DNA from: an uncultured Clostridiaceae bacterium
GTDB lineage: Bacteria > Bacillota > Clostridia > TANB77 > CAG-508
Length of the DNA: 50,896 nt
Direction: 5' to 3'
Assembly (NCBI GenBank): GCA_949927585.1
Contig: CATLFA010000009.1
Coordinates: 1 to 50,896 of the forward strand
Position numbers and translations under genes: made by a program. Below, in pieces: positions 1 to 8,106 of this stretch. Position 1 is the first letter of the stretch; each line of letters opens with the position of its first letter. Under the pieces are notes generated by a model. The model was not told where the DNA came from. It saw only the letters and a program-made list of their open reading frames with translations, and did not search any database.

Positions 1-96
1 GAGAACATAGATAAAAAGACGATTATGAGCTTAATTGATAGAATAGAGATTATAGATTCAGAGAGTATAAAGATATATTATAAATTCTCTGAATAA
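1..96 (+). CDS. C-terminal tail of a probable serine recombinase (5' end outside window)
   Basis: The frame is open from base 1 to a TAA at 94-96 and gives a 31-residue tail containing LIDRIEI and IKIYYKFSE. The pattern of a leucine/isoleucine-rich helix with DRI, a short turn, then a strand ending in YKF is typical of the extreme C-terminus of large serine recombinases from clostridial integrative elements (family knowledge). No catalytic domain is in the window, so the call rests on the tail alone. Its stop lies directly beside a deacetylase gene that has lost its 5' end, which fits an integrated element ending here (inference). Other proteins could share such a tail. Confidence 0.45.
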   Translation, partial: ENIDKKTIMSLIDRIEIIDSESIKIYYKFSE

Positions 97-106
97 AAAA
101 ATCTAT

Positions 107-710
107 CCCAATAGCAATGGGGACTGGGAAGCGGATGATATTGATAAAATATTAGAGACACTTTCTAAGCATAATTGTAAAATTACATTTTTTATGGTAG
201 GAGATTTTGTAAAAAAATACCCAGATGCTGTAAAAAAAGTGCATGAAGCTGGACATGAAATACGGTAATCATTCAGATACACACCCACATGTAAATAATT
301 TGAGTTTAGAAAAAAATAGAGAGCAAATACTAAATTGTAGTGAAAAGATAGAAACAATAACTGGTAAAAAAACAACACTTTATAGAGGACCATATGGAGA
401 ATATAATGATACAGTTATAAATGCAGCAAAATCTCAAAATCATAATACTATACAATGGAATTTAGATACATTAGATTATTCTGGTTTAACAGGTGAAGAA
501 ATGTGGAAAAGACTAGATAGTAAATTAGCTTCTGGAAGTATTATATTAAGTCACAATGGAACAAAACATACAGCAGATAGATTAGATATGCTTCTTACAA
601 ATATAGAAAATAAAGGCTTTAAAGTAGTAACAGTTTCAGAATTAATTTATAAGGAAAATTATTATATAGATGTGAATGGAACACAAAGATTACAAAAAGA
701 AAAAAATTAA
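107..710 (+). CDS. Polysaccharide deacetylase, 5'-truncated, with a CGG +1 shift
   Basis: NodB-type deacetylase that would remove acetyl groups from peptidoglycan or another polysaccharide, similar in size and motifs to the sporulation-associated PdaB group. Visible motifs are WEADDIDKILETL, FFMVGDF, the metal-binding NHSDTHPH (HxxxH), RGPYGEYN, DTLDYSG and SHNG. The first NodB motif (TFDD) and any signal peptide are missing because homology begins only about 20 bases after the recombinase stop. At 263 an extra C separates HEI from GNHSDTHPH: the zero frame reads CGG then TAA, while a +1 shift restores the metal-binding motif. No start codon or RBS is visible, so it is either the 3' part of a gene split by an inserted element or expressed from the element. 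Family call sure; function of the remnant unsure. Confidence 0.8.
263..265 (+). other. CGG +1 shift site in the deacetylase gene
   Basis: Zero frame reads ATA CGG TAA. Skipping C263 gives ATA GGT AAT and the conserved HEIGNHS motif. This is the only site where a stop codon follows CGG directly. Confidence 0.75.
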
Positions 711-784
711 TAAAAAATAAGTCAAATACCATTTGAGTATAAATATTACTATTCTATATATGAGATAAATAAAGTTTTTATGTA

Positions 785-807
785 TGGGTAGGCTTTGTGT
801 CTACCCA
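785..807 (+). repeat. Short GC-rich hairpin in the intergenic gap
   Basis: TGGGTA and TACCCA pair around a GCTTTGTGTC-like loop. The sequence matches parts of the larger inverted repeat at 1387-1483, so it looks like a fragment of the same interspersed repeat. It could also act as a weak terminator after the deacetylase gene. Confidence 0.4.
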
Positions 808-891
808 ATAAAGACATCAAATTTAAAAAATGAATAAAAAAATTACAGTAGGCAATAATAGCAATATATGGATAAAAAGGGGAATGAAATT

Positions 892-1377
892 ATGCCATTT
901 ATTGGGGTTATTGCAGATGAGAAAAATGAAAATTTTATAAGAAGAGAAATTGTAGAAAAGCTAAAATTAAGAGAAAGCTCAGTTTTATTTATAAAAGAGA
1001 AAAGTATTGAAAATATTAAAAATATAAAATTTGAAACCATAATAATAGATAGAAAATTTAAAAACATGGAAATGCTAAAAAGGATGTTATTAAATACTAA
1101 TTATTTAGTAATTAATACAGATAGGATAAAAAACATAGAAATGTTTAAAGAATATAATTTGAAAATATTTACTTTTGGTTTTAACTCAAAAGCCTTAGTC
1201 ACTGCTTCTTCTGTTACAGAGGATGGAGTTTTAATTTGCGTAGGAAAGGAAATTGAAAGCATAAGTGGAAAGGTTATTGAACCACAGGAAATAAAGGTTA
1301 GCTGTCATGAGGATGCAGAGAGCATTATGGCAGTGGCATGTACTTTATTAATATACGGAATAACGACTATATTATAA
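892..1377 (+). CDS. Mur-ligase-like protein of unknown function
   Basis: The 161-residue product contains an FTFGFNSKALVTASSV segment followed by a short beta-rich stretch, resembling the middle of Mur ligase-type proteins (FGxxxxADVTAS). It is far shorter than a real Mur ligase and no ATP-binding GKT motif is visible, so it is probably not a ligase by itself. I chose the ATG at 892 rather than the in-frame ATG at 868 because AAAGGGG lies 8-12 bases upstream of it. It stands alone, with GC-rich repeats on both sides. Family assignment is an inference from one motif. Confidence 0.55.
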   Translation: MPFIGVIADEKNENFIRREIVEKLKLRESSVLFIKEKSIENIKNIKFETIIIDRKFKNMEMLKRMLLNTNYLVINTDRIKNIEMFKEYNLKIFTFGFNSKALVTASSVTEDGVLICVGKEIESISGKVIEPQEIKVSCHEDAESIMAVACTLLIYGITTIL

Positions 1378-1386
1378 AATAAATAT

Positions 1387-1483
1387 TGTAGGGTGTGGGC
1401 TCTTGTGTCTGCCCGTGCTTAAAAAGGTCTATTATTTAGTAAATTTAGCCAAGAAGGGTAGACACAAGGCCTACCCCACTACA
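1387..1483 (+). repeat. GC-rich imperfect inverted repeat
   Basis: The arms start TGTAGGGTGTGGGCTCTTGT and end in the near-complement CAAGGCCTACCCCACTACA, with about 45 bases between them. It is far more GC-rich than its surroundings and belongs to the TGTAGGG family seen again near 31888, 38208 and 39228. It is probably a non-autonomous interspersed repeat; it could also stop transcription before the ssb promoter. Confidence 0.6.
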
Positions 1484-1543
1484 TATTTTTTAAATTATAT
1501 ATAATATAAAAAAAGAAAAAATAAATAAATTTAACCTTTTATG

Positions 1544-1572
1544 TAGACAAAAACGAAAAAACGTAGTATAAT
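1544..1572 (+). promoter_or_regulatory. Sigma-A-type promoter for ssb
   Basis: TAGACA, a 17-base spacer, then a perfect TATAAT. It lies 88 bases upstream of the ssb start codon. Confidence 0.6.
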
Positions 1573-1659
1573 AGAATTTGTAAAGGAAAAATATTCTAAA
1601 AGAGGAACAATATGAATAAAATACGAAGAGAGAAACAAAAGTAAGAGGAGGAAATTAAG

Positions 1660-2358
1660 TTGGATACAAATTATTCAGAGAATAATCAACTAGTATTAGT
1701 TGGAAAAGTAACAAGCGATAAAAGATTTAGTCATGAAATTTATGGAGAGAAGTTTTACATATTTGATTTAAGCGTACCACGTTTAAGTGGAAATGCAGAT
1801 ATTATACCAATAACAATATCTGAAAGATTATTAATAGAAGAAAGTTTAGATGTAGGAAAAAACGTAATAATAGAAGGACAATTCAGATCATACAATAGTT
1901 ATGAAAATGAAAGAAATAGATTGGTTCTTACAGTATTTGCAAAAGAAATAAAATTTGCAAACGAAGAAGACGAAGAATTCAAACCAAGCAAAGAAAACGT
2001 ATCAAATGAAGTTACACTAACAGGTTATATTTGTAAAAAACCTATATATAGAAAAACACCATTTGGTAGAGAAATAGCAGATTTATTACTAGCAGTAAAC
2101 AGAGCATATAATAAATCAGACTATATTCCATGTATAGCATGGGGAAGAAATGCAAGATTTTGTGAAAACGTACCAGTAGGAACAGAAGTAAGAATAGTAG
2201 GAAGAGTTCAATCAAGACAATATGAGAAAAAATATGAAGATGGAACATCAGAAGTAAAAGTGGCCTACGAAGTTTCAATAGCAAGCCTAGAAGTAATAGA
2301 TGAAGCAGGAAATACCACGGAAACAGAAGAACTACAAGAAAACAAAGAAGCTATATAA
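1660..2358 (+). CDS. Single-stranded DNA-binding protein with two OB folds
   Basis: Two OB-fold/SSB-like domains sit in tandem: residues about 9-95 (NQLVLVGKVTSD... NVIIEGQFRS) and about 113-215 (NEVTLTGYICKKPIYRKTPFGREIADLLLAVNR... VRIVGRVQSRQY). The second copy has the standard SSB signature, and the acidic C-terminus is short. Length 232 residues is larger than the usual 150-180 because of the duplication, an arrangement known in clostridial single-stranded DNA-binding proteins. The start is TTG at 1660 with AAGAGGAGG 8 bases upstream, and a good promoter at 1544. It is monocistronic. It presumably protects single-stranded DNA or acts on mobile DNA; it need not be the main replicative SSB. 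Confidence 0.85.
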   Translation: MDTNYSENNQLVLVGKVTSDKRFSHEIYGEKFYIFDLSVPRLSGNADIIPITISERLLIEESLDVGKNVIIEGQFRSYNSYENERNRLVLTVFAKEIKFANEEDEEFKPSKENVSNEVTLTGYICKKPIYRKTPFGREIADLLLAVNRAYNKSDYIPCIAWGRNARFCENVPVGTEVRIVGRVQSRQYEKKYEDGTSEVKVAYEVSIASLEVIDEAGNTTETEELQENKEAI

Positions 2359-2375
2359 TTTAGACTATAAATAAA

Positions 2376-2417
2376 AAGGTCCATGTGCTAACACCTAGGT
2401 TGGTATGTGGGCTTTTA
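2376..2417 (+). terminator. Probable terminator after ssb
   Basis: Imperfect hairpin (GTCCATGTGCTAACAC facing GTTGGTATGTGGGC) followed by TTTT. The arms contain several mismatches. Confidence 0.45.
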
Positions 2418-2490
2418 AACTAGCAAGGAAACTAGATTAGGAACTGTCCCCAATCGAAAGCCCAAAAAAGAAAGTAATAGAGGAAAAACA

Positions 2491-3909
2491 ATGAAACTAT
2501 CAAACAATAGAACAATAGCAGACTGTTGGTTACCAACATTTGAAAATGTAGCAAGAGAATTTATAATAGAAAATTTAAAAAATATACTATCTAGTGACAA
2601 AACACCAAATTTTAAATTCGACTTTAGAGAAGAAGAAGCAATAGAATTTATAGAAGATATAATTAAAAGATATATAGATACTTTTAATGGCTATGACTTT
2701 AAAGAAGAAACACAAACAAAATATGAAAAATTGTTAGAAAAAATAAAACAAAAAACTAATGAAAATGAAGCAACACCAGTAATGATAGTAAATGATTATA
2801 AAAAGTTTTTTGAATATTTAAGGCAAGCATATGAAAAACATATAGAATTATGTTTTAAAAGAAGAAAAAATTCAACAAGTTTTTATAGTTGGGATAAGAA
2901 TAACTTTTTTGAACTAATTTGGTTACGTGCTACACCACAAGATTTCAACAACCCAGAAGAATTCTTAAAAAAGCAAGCAGAAATGATGAAAGATACAACA
3001 TTTGAAAAATATGATGAAGAAACATATTTAGGAAAACTAGAATGTTTAAACAATCACATAATAACTATAAAAAATGGAATAGCTAGAACATGGGATGAAA
3101 ATTTTAGACAAATGGAAATAACAATTTATGATAAAGAATATTACACTAATAAAGAACTTTGGAATAGACCACATTATACACTTCCAGTAATAAGATATGG
3201 AATATATGAAAAAGATGGTAAGAAAATATGTAGTATAGGTTCAATCCAACACAAAAGAGATAGTTCAGATGAAGAAAAATTAGAGAAAAAAGTCGATAGA
3301 CAAAAGTATAGAATAAATAAGGATATACCAGAAGAAGACAAAGAAAAAGTAGAACCAAAAAATCTAATAGCACTAAGTATATTTGTAAACCTTTTACACA
3401 AAGAAGGAATAACTGATATAGAAGTGCCAAGTATGTATGTACTAGACCATGAATATCATAGAAAAAGAAATAAATATTTATTAAAAGAATTTAAAGAAGA
3501 GTGGACAAAAGTAGATTATTGGGATAGAGAAGAAAGGCAAAAAAGAGAAAAGTACCCAGAAGACTATCAAAAAGCATATAAAAACTTCATGAAAATGTTT
3601 AGAAAAGAAGACCTAATTAGTGAAATAAAAACCGAAAGGCAATTACTAACAGCAAGAAGACTACTTAAACACTATCCAAAAGCAAATATAACAGCATACC
3701 CAGAGGAAATAGACAACTATATGCATATGCAAATACCAGTTGTAAAAGACGCAAGTGAAATAAATGGAGAGTTACTAAAAGAATTATATAATTTAGTACA
3801 AGCATTAGACATAGAAAAACAAGAAGACCCAGCAAATCAAGAAATACAAACAACACCACATAAAAATAAAGTGGACGATAAATGGATAGAAGAATTTTTT
3901 AGTTTATAA
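2491..3909 (+). CDS. Hypothetical protein, 472 residues
   Basis: I do not recognise a family. The product is soluble, charged and mostly helical, without a signal peptide or membrane segment. Features: an N-terminal ADCWLPTFENVAREF segment, an ELIWLRATPQDFNNPEEFL stretch near residue 145, a beta-rich middle (RYGIYEKDGKKICSIGSIQ) and a basic YHRKRNKYLLKEF segment, ending in a Q/P-rich linker and DKWIEEFFSL. The start at 2491 has AGAGGA upstream. It is followed by a perfect 17-bp palindrome. It has uniform A-rich codon use like the core genes and no CGG, so it does not look recently acquired. A coding gene is certain; function is unknown. Confidence 0.75.
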   Translation: MKLSNNRTIADCWLPTFENVAREFIIENLKNILSSDKTPNFKFDFREEEAIEFIEDIIKRYIDTFNGYDFKEETQTKYEKLLEKIKQKTNENEATPVMIVNDYKKFFEYLRQAYEKHIELCFKRRKNSTSFYSWDKNNFFELIWLRATPQDFNNPEEFLKKQAEMMKDTTFEKYDEETYLGKLECLNNHIITIKNGIARTWDENFRQMEITIYDKEYYTNKELWNRPHYTLPVIRYGIYEKDGKKICSIGSIQHKRDSSDEEKLEKKVDRQKYRINKDIPEEDKEKVEPKNLIALSIFVNLLHKEGITDIEVPSMYVLDHEYHRKRNKYLLKEFKEEWTKVDYWDREERQKREKYPEDYQKAYKNFMKMFRKEDLISEIKTERQLLTARRLLKHYPKANITAYPEEIDNYMHMQIPVVKDASEINGELLKELYNLVQALDIEKQEDPANQEIQTTPHKNKVDDKWIEEFFSL

Positions 3910-3913
3910 ATAT

Positions 3914-3950
3914 AATGGAGCAATTAGGGACAGTCCCTAATTGCTCCATT
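3914..3950 (+). repeat. Perfect 17-bp palindrome with REP-like core
   Basis: Arms of 17 bases pair perfectly around a 3-base loop, and the centre reads AGGGACAGTCCCT, matching the GGGACAG core of the REP-like family. No T-run follows on the plus strand, because the -35 box of the next gene begins at once, so it is not a standard terminator there. Confidence 0.65.
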
Positions 3951-3977
3951 TGACAAAACTTAGAAATATGTTATAAT
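3950..3977 (+). promoter_or_regulatory. Sigma-A-type promoter for the 4031 gene
   Basis: TTGACA, a 16-base spacer, TATAAT. The -35 box overlaps the edge of the palindrome at 3914-3950. Confidence 0.7.
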
Positions 3978-4030
3978 ATACAAAATAATAAATAGAAAGT
4001 ACTCAAAAATAATTATAAGGAGGAAAATAA

Positions 4031-4369
4031 ATGAAAGAAAGTAAGTGTAAGCATAGAGTAGTAATTATAATAAATGATTATAGTCCATATTCAATAGATG
4101 CCATATGTATGTTTTGTGGAAGAACATTTGGATCCAATAGAGAATTATATGGAGAACGGTCAATTATAGATGTTAGTGAATATTGTCTTTATTTTGGGAA
4201 AAATAATGTAATATCATATGTTAAAAAACTGTATGATAGAATTACATGTTCAAATTCTAATTTATCTTCTTTTGAAATTGCTAAAAAGATAAAGGAAGGT
4301 TTAGAAGAAGAATGTAGAGAAACAATAAAGCAATTAGAAGAGATAGCAAAAAAGTACGAGAAGAGATAG
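4031..4369 (+). CDS. Hypothetical protein with a CxxC pair
   Basis: A 112-residue protein not recognised. The N-terminal half has CKHR (residues 6-9) and CMFCGRTFG (about 36-43), which could form a zinc site; the C-terminal half is helical and charged. It has a strong GGAGG RBS and its own TTGACA/TATAAT promoter. It carries one in-frame CGG (4157-4159, between GE and SIID). A +1 shift there would reach a stop after a few codons, so here CGG must be read as a normal codon for the ORF to continue. That, and its lack of a known family, suggests a recent import. Confidence 0.6.
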   Translation: MKESKCKHRVVIIINDYSPYSIDAICMFCGRTFGSNRELYGERSIIDVSEYCLYFGKNNVISYVKKLYDRITCSNSNLSSFEIAKKIKEGLEEECRETIKQLEEIAKKYEKR

Positions 4370-4405
4370 AAACTATTGATTAGAGATATACGAATCTTTA
4401 AAAAA

Positions 4406-4450
4406 ATAAAGAATATTTTGCCACTAAATTGGTAGAATATTCTTTATTTT
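4406..4450 (+). terminator. Rho-independent terminator
   Basis: AAAGAATATTTTGCC pairs with GGTAGAATATTCTTT across a short loop and is followed by ATTTTAG. Confidence 0.6.
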
Positions 4451-4627
4451 AGAATAATTAGAAATTAACTAAAAAACAGATTAAGACTTTTGAAAACCAA
4501 AAATAGTTGAAAAATAAATAAAAATATAGTAAAATAAACAATAAATTGAAAAGAAGAAAGAGATTTGGGATTAGGGTATTTAAGCCTCCAAACTCCAACT
4601 TCCACATAAAAGAAAGTGAGAATAAAA

Positions 4628-5500
4628 ATGTTAGAAATAATAAAAGATACTCTAATAGATGGAGTGCGTTTACTTCCATTTCTATTTATTACATACTTAA
4701 TAATGGAATATTTAGAACACAAAACAGGGAAGAAAACAAAAAATATAATACAAAAATCAGGAAAGTTAGGACCTTTATGTGGGGCTATTTTAGGTATATT
4801 CCCACAATGTGGTTTTTCAGCAGCAGCAAGTAACCTATATGCTGGAAGAGTAATTACATTAGGAACATTAATAGCAATATTTCTATCAACTTCAGATGAA
4901 ATGCTTCCAGTATTAATTTCTAAAAATGCACCTATAGGCTTAATATTAAAAATACTTGCAATAAAATTAGTTATAGGAATAATGGCAGGTTTTGTAATAG
5001 ATTTTATAGGACAATCTATGAACAAAAAGAGAAAACAAGTAAAAAAAGACAAAAAAGAGATTGAAGAAGAAATAGGTCATATATGTGAGCATGAGCATTG
5101 CCATTGTGAAGAAGGCGGAATAATAAAATCTTCAATAACACATACACTAAATATATTCCTATTTATAATAATAATAACCTTTATACTAAATATAATAATA
5201 CATTTCTTTGGAGAAGAAAATTTATCAAACTTAATATTAAATATGCCTATAATAGGACCAATAATAGCAGGACTAGTAGGGCTAATACCAAACTGTGCAG
5301 GATCTGTAATATTAACACAGTTATACTTAGAAAACGTAATAAGCATAGGCTCAATGATAGGAGGCTTACTAGTAGGTTCAGGAATTGGAATTTTAATATT
5401 ATTTAGAGTGAATAAAAATATAAAAGAAAATTTGAAAATATTAGGTGTATTATATGCAATAGGGGTAATTTGTGGAGTAATTATAGATTTAATTTTATAA
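4628..5500 (+). CDS. Putative metal/arsenic efflux permease (ArsP_2-like)
   Basis: Integral membrane protein of about 290 residues with eight or more hydrophobic segments in two halves, each carrying an inverted-repeat-like signature: GAILGIFPQCGFSAAASNLYAG in the first half and GLVGLIPNCAGSVILTQLYLE in the second. These paired P-x-CG/CA loops are typical of the putative ten-TM exporter family annotated as arsenic efflux or manganese transport (PF11449; family knowledge). The cytoplasmic loop between the halves is rich in His and Cys (HICEHEHCHCEEGG), a likely metal-binding stretch. The start could be GTG at 4616; I prefer ATG 4628, which has AGAAAGTGAG upstream. It is a single gene followed by a strong terminator. 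Substrate is not shown by the sequence. Confidence 0.8.
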   Translation: MLEIIKDTLIDGVRLLPFLFITYLIMEYLEHKTGKKTKNIIQKSGKLGPLCGAILGIFPQCGFSAAASNLYAGRVITLGTLIAIFLSTSDEMLPVLISKNAPIGLILKILAIKLVIGIMAGFVIDFIGQSMNKKRKQVKKDKKEIEEEIGHICEHEHCHCEEGGIIKSSITHTLNIFLFIIIITFILNIIIHFFGEENLSNLILNMPIIGPIIAGLVGLIPNCAGSVILTQLYLENVISIGSMIGGLLVGSGIGILILFRVNKNIKENLKILGVLYAIGVICGVIIDLIL

Positions 5501-5513
5501 TATAGAAAAAGAG

Positions 5514-5540
5514 TAACTGGTTGCAAATTGCAACCAGTTA
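5514..5540 (+). terminator. Terminator after the efflux permease
   Basis: TAACTGGTTGCA and TGCAACCAGTTA pair perfectly around a 3-base loop; AAAATATTT follows. Confidence 0.7.
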
Positions 5541-5679
5541 AAATATTTCAGTGAGAAGTTTTAACATTAAACAGTAAAATATAACTATTTAGAGAAATAC
5601 AAAATTCAACAAGAATAAAATGTATTACTTACATTGCACTATTGTAAAAATAAAATTTGTAAACTATAACAATAAAATA

Positions 5680-5708
5680 TTGGCAATCAGAAACAAATGC
5701 TCTATAAT
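5680..5708 (+). promoter_or_regulatory. Promoter of the first ORF6N gene
   Basis: TTGGCA, 17 bases, TATAAT. The whole stretch from here to the start codon is repeated at 8047-8110 upstream of the second copy. Confidence 0.6.
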
Positions 5709-5777
5709 AAATAAAACTTTGAAATAGGATGTGATAATTATGGATAAAGAAAATAATATCGCACCATAAACGAAGAA

Positions 5778-6656
5778 TTGAATGTAGTAGCATATGAAGC
5801 AGATAATATTAAAAATTTAATTTATACAATTAGAGGAAAGCAAGTAATGCTAGATAGTGATGTAGCAAGATTATTTGAATATGAAACTAAGGATATTAAT
5901 AGAAATGTTAAAAATAATATAGATAGATTTCCAGAATATTATTGCTTTCAATTAACAGAAAATGAATATGAAGCTTTAAGGTGTAAATTTTTCACCTTAA
6001 AAGGTAGAGGGAAACATCGTAAATATTTACCATACGTTTTTACAGAGCATGGAATAACAATGCTTGCGGGAATACTAAAGAGTAGAGTTGCTATTAATGT
6101 TAGTATAAAAATTGTTGATACATTTGTTGAAATGAGAAAATTAATACTAAATAATGGACAAGTATTTGAAAGGTTGACAACAATGGAATATAAAATGCTA
6201 GAACATGATAAGAAATTTGACGAAGTATTTGAAGAACTACAAAGAAATAAGAACGAAGAATTTAAACAACAAGTATTCTTTAATGGTCAAATATACGATA
6301 GCTATAGCCTAATAATAGATATTATAAAAACAGCTCAAAAGAAAATATTAATTATAGATAATTACATAGATGACACAATATTAAAAATGTTAACAAAGAA
6401 AAATAAAGATGTAGAAGCAGTAATATTAACATTACAAAAAAGCAATATAACAAAACTAGATATACAAAAATTCAACAAAGAATATACCACTCTAAAAGTA
6501 GCAAAAACAGATAAATTCCACGACAGATTTATAGTCATTGATAATGAGAAACTATATCACATAGGAGTCTCACTAAAAGACTTAGGCAAGAAATACTTTG
6601 CAATTTCTAAAATAGAAGATAGAGAGTATTTAGAAAAAATTAATAAAATGGGTTGA
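5778..6656 (+). CDS. ORF6N domain protein with a PLD-like C-terminal half (first copy)
   Basis: The N-terminal ORF6N (KilA-N-type, DNA-binding) domain spans residues about 9-120: IYTIRGKQVMLDSDVARLF, RFPEYYCFQLT, YVFTEHGITMLAGIL. A helical linker (EYKMLEHDKKFDEVFEEL) leads to a C-terminal half with ILIIDNYIDDTILKML and DKFHDRFIVIDNEKLYHIG, resembling a phospholipase D-like fold (HDRFIVID). Such proteins are common accessory genes. Compared with the second copy, the original ATG is probably at 5740; one base is missing near 5767, which puts TAA in that frame. The usable ATG at 5778 has no good RBS, so expression may be weak or lost. The exact role is unknown. Confidence 0.75.
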   Translation: MNVVAYEADNIKNLIYTIRGKQVMLDSDVARLFEYETKDINRNVKNNIDRFPEYYCFQLTENEYEALRCKFFTLKGRGKHRKYLPYVFTEHGITMLAGILKSRVAINVSIKIVDTFVEMRKLILNNGQVFERLTTMEYKMLEHDKKFDEVFEELQRNKNEEFKQQVFFNGQIYDSYSLIIDIIKTAQKKILIIDNYIDDTILKMLTKKNKDVEAVILTLQKSNITKLDIQKFNKEYTTLKVAKTDKFHDRFIVIDNEKLYHIGVSLKDLGKKYFAISKIEDREYLEKINKMG

Positions 6657-6749
6657 AAACATATTAAAGTTATGTTAATATAATAAATATAATATGTACT
6701 AAATAGTACAAAACTTTTAAATTTATAACAACATATAGGAGGGAACAAT

Positions 6750-7175
6750 ATGAATAATGAAAATTTAGAAGAAGTATTTGAAAAATTAATGAATTCAGAA
6801 GGAATTTTTGAGTTTGGTTATGAACGGAGATTATATGGATTTCTATTTGAGTACAAAGGTGAAGGAAGAGGTTATATAACAGTTAGCGGAAGAATACCAT
6901 ATTCACTTGCAAAGAAAATTAATTGTGATCCATTAAATAAGATGAGAATCTGCATTAATGGTGGCAGAGAAGATTGGGATTTATTAAATCAACTTGTACA
7001 TGATACAGGAAGATATCTTCCAAGAAAAGATGCAATACGATTAATTAAAGAAGGAAAATGTGATGAAATGTATATTGAATATTACCACATTTGGACTATT
7101 GAAGGAGTAAAACATGTAATAAAATGCATTAGAGAGTATGGAGAAATTAACAAGTGGGCCATAGGTAACAAGTAA
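6750..7175 (+). CDS. Hypothetical protein, 141 residues
   Basis: Family not recognised. The product is soluble, with FEFGYERRLYGFLFEYKGEGRGYITVSGRIPYSLAKKI near the N-terminus and INGGREDWDLLNQLVHDTGRYLP in the middle. A strong AGGAGGG site lies 7 bases before the ATG. It contains one in-frame CGG (6825-6827, codon 26); a +1 shift there would soon hit a stop, so the codon must be read as sense for this ORF to be made. Codon choice is more balanced than in the core genes, suggesting recent acquisition. It converges on pflA and shares a bidirectional terminator with it. Confidence 0.6.
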   Translation: MNNENLEEVFEKLMNSEGIFEFGYERRLYGFLFEYKGEGRGYITVSGRIPYSLAKKINCDPLNKMRICINGGREDWDLLNQLVHDTGRYLPRKDAIRLIKEGKCDEMYIEYYHIWTIEGVKHVIKCIREYGEINKWAIGNK

Positions 7176-7220
7176 TATTCATATTAACCATATCTTAAAG
7201 ATAAATATTCTAAAAAATAA

Positions 7221-7255
7221 AAAATTTGAGGTTTCAATTTGAAACCTCAAATTTT
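7221..7255. terminator. Bidirectional terminator between the 6750 gene and pflA
   Basis: AAAATTTGAGGTTTC pairs with GAAACCTCAAATTTT; A-runs and T-runs on both sides allow function in both directions. It touches the pflA stop codon. Confidence 0.75.
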
Positions 7256-7961
7256 ATATTCCTAATATTTCCTTAGCTCTTTTTACATCTTCACTGCTTG
7301 CAGTTCTATTTCCTTTTAAAGGATACTCACAACCAAGTTGTTCCCATTTAAACTTACCTAAATCATGATAAGGAAGAACTTCTACTTTTTCTACTGTTTT
7401 TAAAGTAGAAATGAATTCTTTTAATTTAAGTAAATCTTGCTTATCATCAGTAATTCCAGGTACTAGAACTTGCCTAATCCATAAAGGCTTATTGTTATTG
7501 CTTAAATATTTGGCAAATTCAAGTTCTTTTTTATTTGAAACTCCAGTCAATTCTAAACATTTTTCATCATTTATACATTTTATATCTAATAAGAATAAAT
7601 CAGTTAAATTAATCAATTCTTTTATATCATTACTTAGGTCAAATGAGCCAGAAGTATCAATACAAGTATGGAGATGGTGCTTTTTTAATTTAGTAAATAA
7701 TTCTATCAAAAATTTAGCCTGAAGTAAAGGCTCACCACCACTAACAGTTACTCCACCATTAGAGCCGAAATAATTTTTATATCTTAAAACTTTTTCTAAT
7801 ATTTCATCTACTGAATATTCTGTGCCACCATGTAAGTCCCAAGTATCTCTATTTTGACAATATTTACATCTTAAAGAGCAACCTTGCATAAAAATAACAA
7901 AACGAACTCCAGGTCCATCAACTGCCCCTAAACTTTCAAATGAATGAATACGTGCTTTCAT
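7254..7961 (-). CDS. pflA: Pyruvate formate-lyase activating enzyme
   Basis: Radical SAM enzyme that installs the glycyl radical on pyruvate formate-lyase using SAM and a 4Fe-4S cluster, in the cytoplasm of anaerobes. The 235-residue length fits the family. The cluster motif is CSLRCKYC (Cys 28, 32 and 35), preceded by GAVDGPGVRFVIFMQG, and followed by the GGVTVSGGEPLLQ motif and HTCIDTSGSF. The C-terminus matches PflA (VEVLPYHDLGKFKWEQLG). The start has GGAGG just upstream. Its target pflB lies about 1.4 kb away on the same strand, but a decayed ORF6N gene and a small gene sit between them, so the usual pflB-pflA operon has been split. No CGG codon is used. Confidence 0.95.
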   Translation of the reverse strand: MKARIHSFESLGAVDGPGVRFVIFMQGCSLRCKYCQNRDTWDLHGGTEYSVDEILEKVLRYKNYFGSNGGVTVSGGEPLLQAKFLIELFTKLKKHHLHTCIDTSGSFDLSNDIKELINLTDLFLLDIKCINDEKCLELTGVSNKKELEFAKYLSNNNKPLWIRQVLVPGITDDKQDLLKLKEFISTLKTVEKVEVLPYHDLGKFKWEQLGCEYPLKGNRTASSEDVKRAKEILGI

Positions 7962-8046
7962 AATTTCCTCCTAATAAAGTATAATTCTATTTTACTATAT
8001 AAAAGTCTATAAAACAACAAAAAATAAAGAAATACTAATAAATTTA

Positions 8047-8075
8047 TTGACAATAATAAACAAACGTTCTATAAT
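8047..8075 (+). promoter_or_regulatory. Consensus sigma-A promoter of the second ORF6N copy
   Basis: Perfect TTGACA, 17-base spacer and perfect TATAAT, 32 bases upstream of the ATG at 8107. The copy at 5680 has drifted in the -35 box. Confidence 0.8.
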
Positions 8076-8106
8076 AAATGAAACTTTAAAATAGGATGTG
8101 ATAATT

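Noticed and set aside
3914..3950. Perfect palindrome as a plain terminator
   Set aside because: No T-run follows on the plus strand and a -35 box begins immediately; its core matches the REP family.
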